Shown: positions 16,649 through 25,587 of the stretch, one piece after another | How the letters are laid out: each line of letters begins with the position of its first letter | How positions within the stretch are numbered: the stretch's first letter is position 1 | Assembly: GCF_900128895.1 (NCBI RefSeq) | Contig: NZ_FSQW01000002.1 | Coordinates: forward strand, 1,485,001 to 1,549,000 | DNA length: 64,000 nucleotides | Reading direction: 5' to 3' | DNA from: Parasphingorhabdus marina DSM 22363 | GTDB taxonomy: Bacteria > Pseudomonadota > Alphaproteobacteria > Sphingomonadales > Sphingomonadaceae | Made by a program: the position numbers and the translations under genes | The notes under the pieces: generated by a model | Told to the model about the DNA's origin: nothing | The model's input: the letters and a program-made list of their open reading frames with translations, nothing else | Database searches by the model: none

Positions 16649-16700
16649 GAATAAATCTCCCCCCTTTCCTACACCCCCCACCCCCTGATACACCCCTCGG

Positions 16701-17381
16701 GTGACAGCGAAGAAACCCAAAAACCCCCTTATCCCCTCCTACAATCCGGGCAATCGCAAGATCCGCCATGATGGCTGGACGCCGGCCCGCACGAAAACCT
16801 TTCTGGCGACGTTGCGGCAGACGGGCTGTGTGACCGATGCGGCGCGGACGATCGGGATGTCGACGGCTTCCGGCTATCGGCTGCGCAAGCGGGATGCGGT
16901 GTTTCGGGCCGCCTGGGATGAAGCGCTGGCCGATGCGCGGCGGGGGCTGATTGCGGTGGCGCATGAGCGGGCGGTGGTCGGGCGCGAGACGGTGATTATC
17001 CGCAAGGGCGAGGAGGTCGAGCGGCGGATCCAGCCGAGCGATGCGATGCTGGCGCTGCTGATCAAGCATGGTGATATGGGCGGTGACGGCGCGGGGCGGC
17101 AGCGGATCGGCAATCGCACCGCCGACAAGATCCTGACGCAGGACGAATGGCGCGCGGGGATGGGCTTTGACGGGCGCGGCGAGAAGGTCGATGCGGTGAC
17201 GCTATACGGCGATACCCGGGCGCGGATCGATGCCAAGCTCGACCGCATGCGCGCGCGGCTGGAACAGGAGCAGGAGCGGACCGGCGAGCGGCGGATCAAT
17301 ATCCGTACCGGCGAAGGGATCACGCCGGAGGTGATCGCGGCGGTGCAGCGCTTTGCGGCGGGGGTTGATTGCGGTGGCTGA
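16701..17381 (+). CDS. terminase-small-subunit-like helix-turn-helix protein
   Basis: The 226-residue basic protein has an N-terminal helix-turn-helix, about residues 28-65: TKTFLATLRQTGCVTDAART, then IGMSTASGYRLRKR, followed by FRAAWDEALADARRG. This resembles the DNA-recognition region of phage terminase small subunits and related packaging regulators. A long charged helix (RARIDAKLDRMRARLEQEQE) lies near the C-terminus. No large terminase or other phage genes are nearby, so it is a solitary remnant or a domesticated DNA-binding protein. The start is a GTG at 16701 without a clear Shine-Dalgarno sequence. Its G+C is high, unlike the AT-rich genes to its left. Confidence 0.6.
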   Translation: MTAKKPKNPLIPSYNPGNRKIRHDGWTPARTKTFLATLRQTGCVTDAARTIGMSTASGYRLRKRDAVFRAAWDEALADARRGLIAVAHERAVVGRETVIIRKGEEVERRIQPSDAMLALLIKHGDMGGDGAGRQRIGNRTADKILTQDEWRAGMGFDGRGEKVDAVTLYGDTRARIDAKLDRMRARLEQEQERTGERRINIRTGEGITPEVIAAVQRFAAGVDCGG

Positions 17382-17456
17382 CGGGGCCGGATTGAGATCA
17401 GAAGTCCCGGGCAAACGCCACATTTCCAGTTGACTGGACGACCTGTTCGATTCGAA

Positions 17457-17475
17457 GGATAAAGCCGCTTTATCC
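17457..17475. promoter_or_regulatory. inverted repeat GGATAAAG-ccg-CTTTATCC
   Basis: Perfect 8-bp arms with a 3-base centre lie 60 bases before the beta-helix gene. No T-run follows, so an operator is more likely than a terminator. Confidence 0.4.
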
Positions 17476-17482
17476 ATTGGCA

Positions 17483-17499
17483 TTCCGGAATTTCCGGAA
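17483..17499. promoter_or_regulatory. double palindrome TTCCGGAA-t-TTCCGGAA
   Basis: Two copies of the self-complementary octamer TTCCGGAA are separated by one base, so the 17-bp unit is also palindromic as a whole. It lies 36 bases before the first gene of the polysaccharide locus, a likely binding site for a dimeric regulator. Confidence 0.45.
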
Positions 17500-17534
17500 C
17501 TAAAGTGCCGTTTCACAGGACAAGGTGCCGAACA

Positions 17535-19052
17535 ATGCGCAGGCTGCTAACATGGCTTCTTGACAGGTCCCGGAGAATCCTGTCCGCACACGCAAATGAC
17601 CCGCCCGCCGGACCCGCAAACCAGACGCGCCGGAGGACCTTGACTACTCTCGTTGGCGTCGGAGCTGCTCCCTATATCCTGGCCGCCCGGAATGTCGCCG
17701 ATGCCAAAACAGCCCTCGCGACTGGTCCGGGAGGCGCGAATCCGTCGGCAAACGATATGGCCGGCGTCGATCCGGAGCAGGCAGTTGCAGAACTGCAGGC
17801 CGACGCACAGCGGGCGATCGCATATGCAAATGTCAGGGATTTTGGGGCCACGGGAGATGGCCACACCGATGACACATCCGCGCTGAATGCGGCCATTGCA
17901 TCGGGAAAACCGCTCTATTTTCCGGCTGGTCGTTATTTGTTCACCAGTCTGGAAGGTCTGGATAGCGAGGACATAAGATGGACCGGAGCGGGGTCGGCCT
18001 ATACGATTTTGCAATGTACAGCGGGCGGCGTGGCTCTGACCATCGGCACCGAATCAGGCTTCCGGAACGGGGTCAGAATTTCGGGCTTCACGATTAGCGG
18101 CAATTCCCGCACCAGCATTATCCTGAGAACCATCGCTCTTTCCCGATCCTGCCTGTCGGACATCAATTTGTGCGAAGGCTCCCGAACAACAGGAATCGCC
18201 TGGCAAATGGATGGCTGTTCGCTGAATCAGTTCAGCATGGTCATGTGTTCCCTCAACCGGCAACCCATGGCCAGCCCTCCGCGGGAGGGATTGCGGATCA
18301 ATGCTTTAACGCCGCTGGGGAACAGTTCGAACAATACTTTTACCAATTGCTATTTCGAAGGTGGCGGCAGGCGAAAGAAAAAAACCATCGCCATCGGGGT
18401 CCGATTAACCGGCGCCGACCAGAATCTGTTTCTCGGCGGATCAGCGGAGGCATGCAGCGTTTATGGGCTGCTGGTCAGTCCGAAATGCCGATACAACAGC
18501 TTTCTGGCGGTGGGATTTGAAAATCTGGACGCGATGTCTGCTGACGTCAGTGACGCCGGGATTTCAACATGTTATTCGAATTGCTACTCATCCCACAAGA
18601 TGGTTTTGCAGGGTCGAAATTGCCGTGTGATCGGCGGATACTATGAATCCATCCAATTGCACGCAAGTGCGACAGGTTGCCGAATTGAAGATGTTTCGAT
18701 CAATGCCTGGAACACCGGTAACGGAGGCTTGCTTGATGAAGGCAGCATGACCTTTTGGAGCAACATTTATGATCTCGATCAGGCAAGGCATGTTTATCCC
18801 CATGACACGCGCAAGCGGCTGCGTGCTCGTCAATCTCCCCTGAGATGGCGGAACGATACCGGATCATGGGCTTCCGTGATTATCCAGTCCGGGAAAAGTC
18901 TGACCGTAACATACCACCGCGGCAGCGATAATTGGCAGGGTTCGGACCGCACACCGGAAACTCACTTCATCGCACCGGGTGATATCATCGAGATTGATTA
19001 TTCCGGTCCGGCCCCGGATGTCAGCTATGCGCCGATGAGGGGACTGGCCTGA
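17535..19052 (+). CDS. right-handed beta-helix (pectate-lyase-3 type) exported protein
   Basis: The 505-residue protein begins a beta-helix at about residue 97 with VRDFGATGDGHTDDTSALNAAI, the classic entry of the pectate_lyase_3/GH55-GH28-like fold. The fold continues to about 430, with many Asn-, Cys- and Gly-containing turns. The N-terminus has TRRRTLTTLVGVGAAPYILA at residues 31-50, a twin-arginine-type signal preceded by an unusually long 30-residue extension. At the head of a polysaccharide locus, such proteins usually trim or modify the polymer as lyase, hydrolase or epimerase. I chose the ATG at 17535, preceded by AAGGTG. The reaction is unknown. Confidence 0.75.
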   Translation: MRRLLTWLLDRSRRILSAHANDPPAGPANQTRRRTLTTLVGVGAAPYILAARNVADAKTALATGPGGANPSANDMAGVDPEQAVAELQADAQRAIAYANVRDFGATGDGHTDDTSALNAAIASGKPLYFPAGRYLFTSLEGLDSEDIRWTGAGSAYTILQCTAGGVALTIGTESGFRNGVRISGFTISGNSRTSIILRTIALSRSCLSDINLCEGSRTTGIAWQMDGCSLNQFSMVMCSLNRQPMASPPREGLRINALTPLGNSSNNTFTNCYFEGGGRRKKKTIAIGVRLTGADQNLFLGGSAEACSVYGLLVSPKCRYNSFLAVGFENLDAMSADVSDAGISTCYSNCYSSHKMVLQGRNCRVIGGYYESIQLHASATGCRIEDVSINAWNTGNGGLLDEGSMTFWSNIYDLDQARHVYPHDTRKRLRARQSPLRWRNDTGSWASVIIQSGKSLTVTYHRGSDNWQGSDRTPETHFIAPGDIIEIDYSGPAPDVSYAPMRGLA

Positions 19053-19211
19053 AAAACTTGCCCGTTCACCGCTCCCGGTGCAAAAACGAATTTGGCAATT
19101 GGAACGTCAAACCTCGAAAAGGACCGCAAAGCGCAAAAAGCTCATAATTCCACTGGGCTTGCTCGGGATATAAGTTTACAGACCCTTTCACCAAAAAAGC
19201 GGGAGTATGTC

Positions 19212-20225
19212 GTGCGTGTTGTTCTTGTTACCGGTTCTGCCGGTTTTATCGGGTTTCACCTGTCGCAAGTGTTGCTGGCGCAAGGCTGCAGGGTGATCGG
19301 TGTAGATGCGCTAACGGACTATTATGATGTGGAGATCAAGAAAGCGCGTCATGAGATTCTTTCCCGGCATGATAATTTCACTTGCCATATTGCAGACATT
19401 ACAGAAACCGAATCATTCCGGAAAATTGCCGTCGAGGCAAACCCGGATGTAATCGTGCATCTGGCCGCCCAGGCCGGCGTTCGCTACAGCATCGAAAACC
19501 CAAGGGCCTATATCGACGCCAACGTGGTCGGTACGCTTAATGTCATGGATTGCGCTCGCGAGCTTGAAGTTGACCATTTGCTGATGGCGTCAACATCATC
19601 CGTATATGGTGCCAATAGCAACATGCCATTCAGGGAAGATGAAAAAACCGACACACCGCTCACCATGTATGCTGCGACCAAAAAAGCCAACGAGGCAATG
19701 GGTCACAGCTATGCAAATCTCTGGAACCTGCCAGTAACGATGTTCCGCTTCTTTACGGTTTACGGCCCCTGGGGCCGTCCGGACATGGCGTTGTTCAAGT
19801 TCACCAAAGGCATACTCGAAGACACCGAGATCGATGTTTATAATCATGGCAACATGTGGCGGGATTTTACCTATGTGGAGGACCTGGTAAGTGCAATCTC
19901 AAAACTGATTGATACTCCGCCGCCGGATCAGGACAACAGAACGTCGGAGATTGCAGGAGACAGCCTGTCGCCGGTCGCTCCTTTCCGGATCGTCAATATC
20001 GGGAATTCCGATAAAGTGCGGTTGCTCGACTATATTCAGGCGATCGAAGCGGAAACAGACCGGAAAGCCAAAATGAACATGCTGGACATGCAGCCCGGTG
20101 ATGTTCCAGCCACCTGGGCGAGCTCCCGGCTTCTTCACGATCTCACCGGCTTCAAGCCAACGACGGATTATCGTGAAGGCGTCAAAAAGTTCGTTCAATG
20201 GTATCGCGAATATTACCGGATGTGA
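19212..20225 (+). CDS. NAD-dependent epimerase, probably UDP-glucuronate 4-epimerase
   Basis: The 337-residue extended SDR has its Rossmann motif at the very start (VVLVTGSAGFIGFHLSQVL), the specificity stretch GVDALTDYYDVEIKKAR, and the catalytic MASTSSVYG with YAATKKANE (YxxxK). The DYYD and YAATKKANE motifs match UDP-glucuronate 4-epimerases such as Cap1J/LpsL, which would give UDP-galacturonate. UDP-GlcNAc(A) epimerases are a close alternative. I chose the GTG at 19212, preceded by GGGAG, because the frame upstream to 19092 adds 40 unlike residues. The UDP-GlcA it needs could come from Ugd at 44.4 kb. Confidence 0.85.
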   Translation: MRVVLVTGSAGFIGFHLSQVLLAQGCRVIGVDALTDYYDVEIKKARHEILSRHDNFTCHIADITETESFRKIAVEANPDVIVHLAAQAGVRYSIENPRAYIDANVVGTLNVMDCARELEVDHLLMASTSSVYGANSNMPFREDEKTDTPLTMYAATKKANEAMGHSYANLWNLPVTMFRFFTVYGPWGRPDMALFKFTKGILEDTEIDVYNHGNMWRDFTYVEDLVSAISKLIDTPPPDQDNRTSEIAGDSLSPVAPFRIVNIGNSDKVRLLDYIQAIEAETDRKAKMNMLDMQPGDVPATWASSRLLHDLTGFKPTTDYREGVKKFVQWYREYYRM

Positions 20226-20278
20226 CAGTTAAATCACAAGTTGAGTCCATAAATACCATTCTGTCCTTGGAGGGAAAA

Positions 20279-21550
20279 GTGGAAAAAATCGTTGTGCTGG
20301 GACTGGGATATGTCGGGTTGCCGGTCGCTGTCGGGCTGGCAAAAAAATTCGACCATGTCACGGGGTTTGATATTTCGAAAAAGCGTGTGGCAGATCTCAA
20401 AAAAGGAAATGACTGGACCGGGGAGATCAGTGACCGGGAAATGGCTGCCACGAAACTGAAAGTCAGTGATAATCCGGATGTGTTGTGCGACGCAAATTTC
20501 ATCATTGTCACTGTGCCGACACCCATTGACGCCGACAACCGGCCAGATTTGTCACCTATCCGTGATGCGTGCGCCCTTATTGGGCCCAGAATCCGGAAAG
20601 GAACGGTGATTGTCTTTGAATCAACTGTTTATCCGGGTGTGACCGACGACATATGTGCGCCCATTATCTCCCGGCTCTCAAAGCTTGACCGGGGAAAGGA
20701 TTTCTCGCTGGGTTACAGTCCCGAAAGGATCAATCCCGGCGACAAGGTCAATACGCTGTCATCGATTGTGAAGATTATTTCGGCCGATGATGATGCAACC
20801 CTCGATCGGCTCAGGAACGTTTACGGTTCCATCGTCGAGGCTGGCCTTCATGTCGCCCCATCCATCAAGGTTGCAGAAGCTGCAAAAGTGATCGAGAATA
20901 CCCAGCGTGACATCAATATCGCACTGATCAATGAGATTGCGCTGATATTTGATCGCATGGGGATCAAGACGAGCGACGTGCTGGAAGCCGCCGGAACAAA
21001 GTGGAACTTCCTGCCGTTCAGACCCGGCCTCGTCGGGGGGCATTGCATTGGTGTCGATCCTTACTACCTGACCAGCGCAGCCCAGAAACTTGGATATAAT
21101 CCGGAGATAATCCTGGCAGGACGGCGGATCAATGACGATATGGGGGCCATGATCGGGCAAAAAGCTGTCAAGCTGATGGTCAGACAAGATTTCACGGTCA
21201 GGCAATGCAAGGTTGGTATTCTGGGCCTCACTTTCAAAGAAGATGTTCCCGATCTCAGAAACAGCAAGGTTCCCGACATTGTATCGGAGTTGCGAGACTA
21301 CGGGATCCAGCCCCTCATCCATGATCCACACGCCAATCCGGAAGAAGCAATGGATGAATATGGCCTTCAGCTTTGTGGCATCGAAGAGTTTAAAGATCTC
21401 GACTGCCTGATCTATGCCGTTCCCCACCGCTCCATAAACCTCAGTCCATCGTCCGTCATGTCAATGGTCCGAAAAGGCGGTGTGATTGTGGATATCAAGT
21501 CGAGACTGGCTGACAACAGGTTTGACGATCGAATATACTGGTGCCTGTAG
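20279..21550 (+). CDS. UDP-sugar 6-dehydrogenase, TviB/WbpO-like
   Basis: The 423-residue NAD-dependent dehydrogenase has the N-terminal Rossmann motif IVVLGLGYVGLPVAVGLA, the family stretch FSLGYSPERINPGDK, and the catalytic Cys in GLVGGHCIGVDPYYL. SPERINPGD and GGHCIGVDPYYL mark the WbpO/TviB branch, which oxidises UDP-GalNAc or UDP-GlcNAc to the uronic acid rather than UDP-Glc. The GTG at 20279 follows GGAGGG at good spacing; a longer frame to 20198 overlaps the upstream gene. The neighbouring epimerase may interconvert its substrate or product. Confidence 0.88.
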   Translation: MEKIVVLGLGYVGLPVAVGLAKKFDHVTGFDISKKRVADLKKGNDWTGEISDREMAATKLKVSDNPDVLCDANFIIVTVPTPIDADNRPDLSPIRDACALIGPRIRKGTVIVFESTVYPGVTDDICAPIISRLSKLDRGKDFSLGYSPERINPGDKVNTLSSIVKIISADDDATLDRLRNVYGSIVEAGLHVAPSIKVAEAAKVIENTQRDINIALINEIALIFDRMGIKTSDVLEAAGTKWNFLPFRPGLVGGHCIGVDPYYLTSAAQKLGYNPEIILAGRRINDDMGAMIGQKAVKLMVRQDFTVRQCKVGILGLTFKEDVPDLRNSKVPDIVSELRDYGIQPLIHDPHANPEEAMDEYGLQLCGIEEFKDLDCLIYAVPHRSINLSPSSVMSMVRKGGVIVDIKSRLADNRFDDRIYWCL

Positions 21551-21652
21551 GTCCGGTTTCTTTCCCAACGGCTGAAGGAGTATAGCATCATCATCTCCAT
21601 CGAGTTCCGGCATGATTGATTTCGGCATGCAGAGTCGGGATCCGGTGCAATA

Positions 21653-22861
21653 ATGCCAAAGCACATGGGAATCGCAAATTCGACGGCCTTGATGTCCGGT
21701 TCAGGCGCTGTTGGCCAGGCGCTGCAACTTGTTGGCATCATTTTGCTGACGCAGGTTTATGCGGTAGAATCCTTTGGCGAGCTAACGCTGGCGATCAATA
21801 CTGCAGCGCTGTGTGCAATTGCATTTGGCCTGCAACTGCATCTTGCCATCCCAACGGTCAGAGATGAAAGAACAGTAAACGACATTGCTCACGCGATCGT
21901 ATGTAACGCCTTGATTCTTGGTGCTATATCGACTGCCGTACTTCTTTTGCTTGATGGAATTCTGGCAACGGGTGCTCTCATTGGAATATTGGTTTGCCTG
22001 TCCAATAGCAGCAGAGCCATGCTGGTTCGATTGAACAGGATCCACCTTGTTGCGCTCGCCAATCTGGGCCGTGCTGTATGCATCGTTGGTGGTCAGGCGG
22101 TGATGGTCAATCTCGAACTGAACGGACTGGTAGCCGGATTAATTTTTGGCGAAGCGTGCATTTGCCTGTTCCTGTTTTTGAAAAGCCGTCAGAGACTCCG
22201 GCTGTTCAGCCATGTTAAACAGGGACTCCAAAAGGCAACAATTGCAAAGTTTTCAGACTTCTCATTCTGGGGAACAATTCAGGAATTCGTTTCCGTGGCA
22301 GTCGTGTTTATGCCATTTTTTCTTTGTGCAAGACTATTCTCCGAAGCCGAGCTGGGAAATTTCGGAATGGCACACCGATTGATATGGGGGCCGGTAGTCG
22401 TTGTGTCAGTTGGTTTTGGCTGGGCTTTTCTCGGTGCTGTGGGTCAAAAGCCATCGCAGTTTTTCGAGGTGCTGAAACAAATCCGATATTATCACCTGCT
22501 GTTGCTGGCAATTGTGGGGGTCAGCCTTTCCTGGATCGTTCTTCAACCGATCATGTTATTCATTCTGTCGACCGAATGGATGTTGGCAGCCCGAATAAGC
22601 CCGATAATGTTCAGCGCGGCGATTGTGTTCCTCGCCTCCTCCCCGTTCCGCCAGATGATCAGGATTTGCAAAAAACAAAAATGGCAACTGGGCATCGATT
22701 TCATGACGATAATATTCATTGCCCTTACTCTGCTCTTCCCATATCGCTCCGCGTTCGACTGGATCACAATGATTGGAGCAGTTTTGATCGTGCAGAATCT
22801 TGCCACCATTCTGTGTGGCTGGATCGCCGCGAACAACTACAGGGAACCGGAGAATGTCTAG
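21653..22861 (+). CDS. Wzx-like polysaccharide flippase
   Basis: The 402-residue protein is hydrophobic, with about 10-12 predicted membrane spans spread from residue 10 to the C-terminus (QLVGIILLTQVYAVESFGEL, AIFGLQ-like early helices, then FWGTIQEFVSVAVVFMPFF). Early FGELTLAIN and the mid-protein LFSEAELGNFGMAHRL repeat the F/YG...A pattern of PST-type (MOP/MVF) flippases that turn over undecaprenyl-linked repeat units. Context supports this: it sits between sugar nucleotide and transferase genes in a Wzy-type locus. It overlaps the next gene by 8 bases. Confidence 0.8.
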   Translation: MPKHMGIANSTALMSGSGAVGQALQLVGIILLTQVYAVESFGELTLAINTAALCAIAFGLQLHLAIPTVRDERTVNDIAHAIVCNALILGAISTAVLLLLDGILATGALIGILVCLSNSSRAMLVRLNRIHLVALANLGRAVCIVGGQAVMVNLELNGLVAGLIFGEACICLFLFLKSRQRLRLFSHVKQGLQKATIAKFSDFSFWGTIQEFVSVAVVFMPFFLCARLFSEAELGNFGMAHRLIWGPVVVVSVGFGWAFLGAVGQKPSQFFEVLKQIRYYHLLLLAIVGVSLSWIVLQPIMLFILSTEWMLAARISPIMFSAAIVFLASSPFRQMIRICKKQKWQLGIDFMTIIFIALTLLFPYRSAFDWITMIGAVLIVQNLATILCGWIAANNYREPENV

Positions 22862-23399
22862 GCTTTCATCATTAAAGACATCAATTATTCACCGAATCTG
22901 GCTACTCAAGGGAGCCCTGCATTACGCCAGGAAGATCGGTGTGGATGTTGAAGGTCCGGTGTATTTTTACGGACTCAAACCCGGCGCGTTTGGTAGTGAG
23001 CCATGGCTCGTGAAACTGGGGAAAAATGTACACATCGTTTCCGGAACAAATTTTGTGACGCATGACGGTGGCACATTGGTTCTGCGTCATTTGGATCCAG
23101 ATCTGGAATTAACCGACAGAATTGTTGTCGGCGACAATGTGTATTTCGGCATGGGCGCACTCGTTTTGCCGGGAGTTACGATTGGCAGCAACGTTGTTGT
23201 CGGCGCACGCTCAGTGGTGACAAAGGATGTTCCGGACAATTCCGTTGTGGCCGGTGTCCCGGCCCGCATCATCCGAACATTTGATGAATATCTGGACTCC
23301 GCGCGCAAACGCTCGCTTGGCTTTGGCAGATTGCAGGGCCCAGAAAAAGACAAGGCTTTGCGGGCATATTTTGCAAAGAAATATGATGACATTAAGTGA
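22854..23399 (+). CDS. hexapeptide-repeat acyltransferase
   Basis: The 181-residue protein has left-handed beta-helix hexapeptides at about residues 65-145: VHIVSGTNFVTHDG, NVYFGMGALVLPGVTIGSNV and VVGARSVVTKDVPDNSVVAGVPARI. This is the LbH fold of O-acetyltransferases such as maltose acetyltransferase/WbbJ. The presumptive catalytic His is in THDGGT. It would acetylate a sugar of the repeat unit. The ATG at 22854 overlaps the flippase stop, and the end overlaps the following membrane gene, so all three are coupled. Confidence 0.88.
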   Translation: MSRLSSLKTSIIHRIWLLKGALHYARKIGVDVEGPVYFYGLKPGAFGSEPWLVKLGKNVHIVSGTNFVTHDGGTLVLRHLDPDLELTDRIVVGDNVYFGMGALVLPGVTIGSNVVVGARSVVTKDVPDNSVVAGVPARIIRTFDEYLDSARKRSLGFGRLQGPEKDKALRAYFAKKYDDIK

Positions 23400-24465
23400 C
23401 AGGAAAAAATTTGGATATGGCTGCGTGGTCACACTGCTGGCCAGCTCCTATCTGTACTATCTATTTATTGGGGATGCGTATCTGTATTCCCTGGATAATC
23501 TCTGGTCACGTCCTGCCAATATCCATGATCACAAGATTTACTATAACTATATAAATTACCGATCAGCATTTGAATTCCGGTTATTTGACAATAATTATGG
23601 AATTTCTTTTATATACAACCTGTTGCCTGGGCGTGACATTCAACAGGTTTCATTTGCCGTCAATTGCTTTTTCCTGGGGATCTACGGAATCCTCTATGTA
23701 AAAATTTGCGAGAAACTTGATCTTCCGATCCAGTCCTTTCTGTTGATCATGTTAAATACATCGGTGCTTTATTTTTCACTGCTGATCAACAAGGACATGA
23801 TTACGCTCGCGATAGTGGTTGCCGCCCTTTATTTCGGATTGTGCCGAAAGTGGACTTATGTTTTGTTGCTGATTATTCCTGCTTTTCTGATCAGACAGCA
23901 ACTGGTTTACTTCATTGCTTCTTTCATGGCATTGTCCATTTTGACGCAAAAAAGCCTGAAGTTCAATACGATAGCCTTGTTCAGTGTCACCAGTGTACTC
24001 GGGATCCTTGTGCTACGTGCGGAAAGCTTCATTTCGCTCGATACACTGGGTGAGGGCTTTACGGGACAAATCACGCGATATTTTTATCAGAATCCCATCC
24101 TCGCTCCATTCGGAGTGCCGCTTCGAATTGCGCTGTATCAATGGGAATTTTTTGGTAGTGTATTTATCTACGAGAATGGCCAGATCGATGCCGCGAAATT
24201 CCTGCGAGCACCCGCTGCCATTTATTTGTTGCTACAGATCCCCATAGCCTTTGGTGCCTATGTAAAAGGCCGGGCACACTGGGACGGGAACCTGAAAATC
24301 ACTTATTACTGCCTGATCTCAATCTTCGCCGCCATATTGTTGAATCCGCAGATCAACGGCAGATATTACACGGTTCTCGTTCCCGTTCTTTTTGTCTTCA
24401 TCGCGTTGCTAAAAAGGACATCGAAGAAAGCGGACAATCAAGATCCGGGCTTGGCCAGACGATGA
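23383..24465 (+). CDS. multi-pass membrane protein, candidate Wzy-type polymerase
   Basis: The roughly 360-residue protein has about ten hydrophobic segments. One larger loop with KDMITLAIVVAALYFGLCRK and a conserved-looking LIRQQLVYFIASFMALS lies between spans. It lacks the recognisable Wzy_C block of O-antigen ligases. Length, topology and position between a flippase/acetyltransferase pair and glycosyltransferases fit an O-antigen polymerase or EpsG-like protein. The start is one of two adjacent ATGs (23383, 23386) within the previous gene's end, and it overlaps the next gene by ATGA. The function is inferred from context. Confidence 0.6.
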   Translation: MMTLSDRKKFGYGCVVTLLASSYLYYLFIGDAYLYSLDNLWSRPANIHDHKIYYNYINYRSAFEFRLFDNNYGISFIYNLLPGRDIQQVSFAVNCFFLGIYGILYVKICEKLDLPIQSFLLIMLNTSVLYFSLLINKDMITLAIVVAALYFGLCRKWTYVLLLIIPAFLIRQQLVYFIASFMALSILTQKSLKFNTIALFSVTSVLGILVLRAESFISLDTLGEGFTGQITRYFYQNPILAPFGVPLRIALYQWEFFGSVFIYENGQIDAAKFLRAPAAIYLLLQIPIAFGAYVKGRAHWDGNLKITYYCLISIFAAILLNPQINGRYYTVLVPVLFVFIALLKRTSKKADNQDPGLARR

Positions 24466-25571
24466 CCTGTATCCTTTATGCCGGAAATTTCCGGCTGAAT
24501 CCTGTTGATGCTGCCGGAAAACGCGTTCTCGAACTGTCTCTTGGAATGCATCTTCTGGGTCATGAAGTCTACCTGCTTCCCATGAACAGCGCAAACGGAG
24601 TGCCAGTCCTGTTTGAACCCGGGAATCTGTATGAGGCGGCGGGAGACTGTCGGGATCGCTCATACCGGGACATAGTGTCAACAGGCATCCGTGCCACAAA
24701 GTCGCGAAGCTACTCCCACGTGATCCTGTACAATCCGAGTTCGGCATTGGCCCTGGCATGTCTTGTCAGATCGAAGGTCAGCGGATTCAAGGCGGTGCTC
24801 GATTGCACCGAATGGTACGAATCCAGTCATCTGGATTCCGTCCATGCAAAACTGGAAGTCATCGCCAGGATGTACGTCATCTACCGAATGTTTCGTCGAG
24901 CAATTCTGGTATCTCCGTTTCTGGACAGCCAGCTTTCGATTGCCAACTCTGCGGTTATTCCTCCACTCGTCAGAAAAGACCGAATTCTCGATGGACCACG
25001 CGAACGGGATTTCGCAACAGGCGACACAGTGCGGTTTTTATATGCCGGCTTTCCAGGGGCAAAGGACAAGGTTCGATTGCTTGCTGATTCCCTGCACGAA
25101 ATTGCACCCCGACTGCCCTTCGCCTGTGAATTGCATATTGCGGGTCCCGAGCATTCCGAATTGGCAAATCTGTTTCCTGCCTCCACTGACAAGTTTACGA
25201 CGGTTGCTCACGGACGCCTGAAATCAGAAGATCTTGTAACGCTGTATCAGCAGAGCGATTTCTCGGCGGTATTCCGGGACGATGCGCGATATGAAAAAGC
25301 CGGCTTTCCAACCAAGGCGGTCGAAAGCTGGGCTCAAGGTGTGCCGGTCATGGTCCTTGACCATTCAACTTTCGCCCGCAACGCAAGCGCTTTCGATGCG
25401 GTCGTAACATTGAACAGTACAGATATAAGCAGCGCCCTGGCCCAGTCTCTGACGAGCTTGTACTCCAGCAGATCTGCCTATAACAAAAAATCCCGAGGCG
25501 CGCTTCAGCTGGCCCGTGAACAGCATGTTGCGGAATCCTACCTGGACGATATCAGCAAGGTCCTCAGGTAA
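24462..25571 (+). CDS. glycosyltransferase, GT4-like (GT-B fold)
   Basis: The 369-residue protein has a GT-B layout. The N-terminal half begins MTCILYAGNFRLNPVDAAGK and includes a DCTEWYES stretch. The C-terminal half has RFLYAGFPGAKDKVRLLADS, then CELHIAGPEHSEL, and the nucleotide-sugar-binding region DDARYEKAGFPTKAVESWAQ. There the usual E-x7-E is replaced by a K-x-GFPTK-x-E pattern, seen in several capsular GT-B enzymes. It would transfer one sugar onto the growing lipid-linked unit at the inner face. The sugar is not identifiable. Confidence 0.78.
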   Translation: MTCILYAGNFRLNPVDAAGKRVLELSLGMHLLGHEVYLLPMNSANGVPVLFEPGNLYEAAGDCRDRSYRDIVSTGIRATKSRSYSHVILYNPSSALALACLVRSKVSGFKAVLDCTEWYESSHLDSVHAKLEVIARMYVIYRMFRRAILVSPFLDSQLSIANSAVIPPLVRKDRILDGPRERDFATGDTVRFLYAGFPGAKDKVRLLADSLHEIAPRLPFACELHIAGPEHSELANLFPASTDKFTTVAHGRLKSEDLVTLYQQSDFSAVFRDDARYEKAGFPTKAVESWAQGVPVMVLDHSTFARNASAFDAVVTLNSTDISSALAQSLTSLYSSRSAYNKKSRGALQLAREQHVAESYLDDISKVLR

Positions 25572-25587
25572 AGGCTGGTCGACAGAA

